Of a stretch of DNA of 64,000 bases, positions 63,405 to 64,000 are shown piece after piece. Position numbers and translations under genes: made by a program. Every line of letters starts with the position of its first letter. Positions within the stretch are counted from its first letter, which is position 1. The stretch is from the NCBI GenBank assembly GCA_004295015.1, contig SHNE01000053.1, forward strand, positions 1 through 64,000, written 5' to 3'. Under the pieces are notes generated by a model. It was given only the letters and a program-made list of their open reading frames with translations, made no database searches and was not told the DNA's origin. Source of the DNA: Bacteroidota bacterium. GTDB lineage: Bacteria > Bacteroidota > Bacteroidia > AKYH767-A > 2013-40CM-41-45.

Positions 63405-64000
63405 TTAAATGAACTGTTGGGCCACAATAAGTTCTTTGCTGCCTGCTTTGTAATCGTAAAATCCCTGTCCACTCTTAATTCCCAGATGACCTGCAGTTAC
63501 CATGTTCACCAACAGTGGACATGGAGCATATTTAGGATTTCCAAACCCTTCATGTAAAACCTTCATGATAGAAAGACACACGTCGAGACCGATAAAATCA
63601 GCAAGCTGTAAGGGACCCATGGGATGAGCCATACCAAGTTTCATGACAGTATCAATTTCTGCTACACCGGCTACTCCTTCATAGAGAGAAAGAATGGCTT
63701 CATTAATCATTGGCATGAGAATTCGGTTTGCAATAAAACCCGGGTAGTCATTTACTTCAACAGGAATTTTTCCGAGTTTCTCGCTGAGTTCATACACTTT
63801 TCTTGTTACCTCCTCAGAAGTGTTATAGCCTCTGATAATTTCAACCAGTTTCATGACAGGAACCGGATTCATAAAGTGCATGCCTATCACTTTATCCGCT
63901 CTCATTGTTTGTGCTGCGATAAGTGTTATGGATATAGAAGATGTATTCGTTGCAAGAACTGCATGTGCAGGAGAATGCTTATCAATGTCCTTGAAAATTT
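63405..64000 (-). CDS. 3-hydroxyacyl-CoA dehydrogenase, partial at window edge
   Basis: The frame is open to base 64000, so the N-terminal NAD-binding part is missing. The visible part is collinear with 3-hydroxybutyryl-CoA dehydrogenase. [11 protein letters not shown] is the end of the nucleotide-binding domain, [18 protein letters not shown] carries the catalytic His of the active-site block, and [20 protein letters not shown] through [16 protein letters not shown] is the C-terminal dimerisation domain. It acts in fatty acid or butyrate-type acyl-CoA metabolism. An ATG at 63905 is internal and not the true start. Confidence 0.92.
   Translation of the reverse strand, partial: IFKDIDKHSPAHAVLATNTSSISITLIAAQTMRADKVIGMHFMNPVPVMKLVEIIRGYNTSEEVTRKVYELSEKLGKIPVEVNDYPGFIANRILMPMINEAILSLYEGVAGVAEIDTVMKLGMAHPMGPLQLADFIGLDVCLSIMKVLHEGFGNPKYAPCPLLVNMVTAGHLGIKSGQGFYDYKAGSKELIVAQQFI

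Overview
The window is a 64 kb piece of a Bacteroidota chromosome, most likely from the Chitinophagales/Sphingobacteriales side of the phylum. Four things support this. There are five secreted proteins with the C-terminal sorting domain of the type IX secretion system (T9SS). Many families are typical of the phylum (DUF5683, DUF3276, DUF4294, DUF5916, TIGR02757, BatA-like, LuxC-type acyl-CoA reductase). The -7 promoter element TAnnTTTG recurs in front of genes. The parA-parB-DUF5683-dapB-lepB gene order is one known from this phylum. The DNA is AT-rich and densely coding. I found no tRNA, rRNA, insertion sequence, prophage or CRISPR array.

Layout. 0.1-3.7 kb: a minus-strand operon yggS, an EamA exporter and a DUF2723 membrane protein. 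3.9-9.5 kb: a Cys-type glutathione peroxidase lipoprotein, then DUF1015, a class V aminotransferase, a secreted unknown, a ferredoxin and a divergent acyl-CoA reductase. 9.5-14.6 kb: signal peptidase I, dapB, DUF5683, parB, parA and a metallo-hydrolase. 14.9-20.6 kb: DUF3276, uvrA, an ECF-like sigma factor with a small downstream ORF, and endonuclease III. 20.7-26.9 kb: two T9SS cargo proteins, one of 1530 residues with five 163-residue repeats. 27-32.8 kb: an SDR, a PhyH dioxygenase, a histidine kinase and response regulator, a class III aminotransferase and a small unknown. 33.1-37.8 kb: a secreted subtilase, then NrnA and two FKBP lipoproteins. 37.9-43.2 kb: a minus-strand operon TIGR02757, BatA-like, dihydroorotase-like (metal ligands lost), LMW-PTP and RsmI-like. 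43.2-49.3 kb: an accessory block. 49.3-51.4 kb: mnmH-selD. 51.4-56 kb: a kelch T9SS protein, a LolD-type ATPase and a DUF5916 protein. 56-61.8 kb: DinB-like, sucC, agmatinase-like, a fatty acid hydroxylase, a biotin carboxylase and DUF4294. 61.8-64 kb: a T9SS propeller protein and the 3' part of a 3-hydroxyacyl-CoA dehydrogenase cut by the window edge.

Most of the window is housekeeping: chromosome segregation, DNA repair, lysine/peptidoglycan precursor synthesis, protein export, selenouridine tRNA modification, the TCA cycle and acyl-CoA metabolism. The least explained part is 43.2-49.3 kb. It holds a receiver-like protein whose phosphoacceptor Asp is Asn, two tiny ORFs behind it, strong stem-loops, a small membrane-anchored acidic protein, two collinear paralogues of about 510 residues of unknown function, a predicted outer-membrane barrel and an XRE regulator. 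It is the best candidate for an undescribed system, but nothing in the sequence fixes its function.

Starts were moved to an internal ATG where the longest frame began at TTG or ran into a neighbour; each case is noted. All family assignments come from reading motifs, not from a database search.
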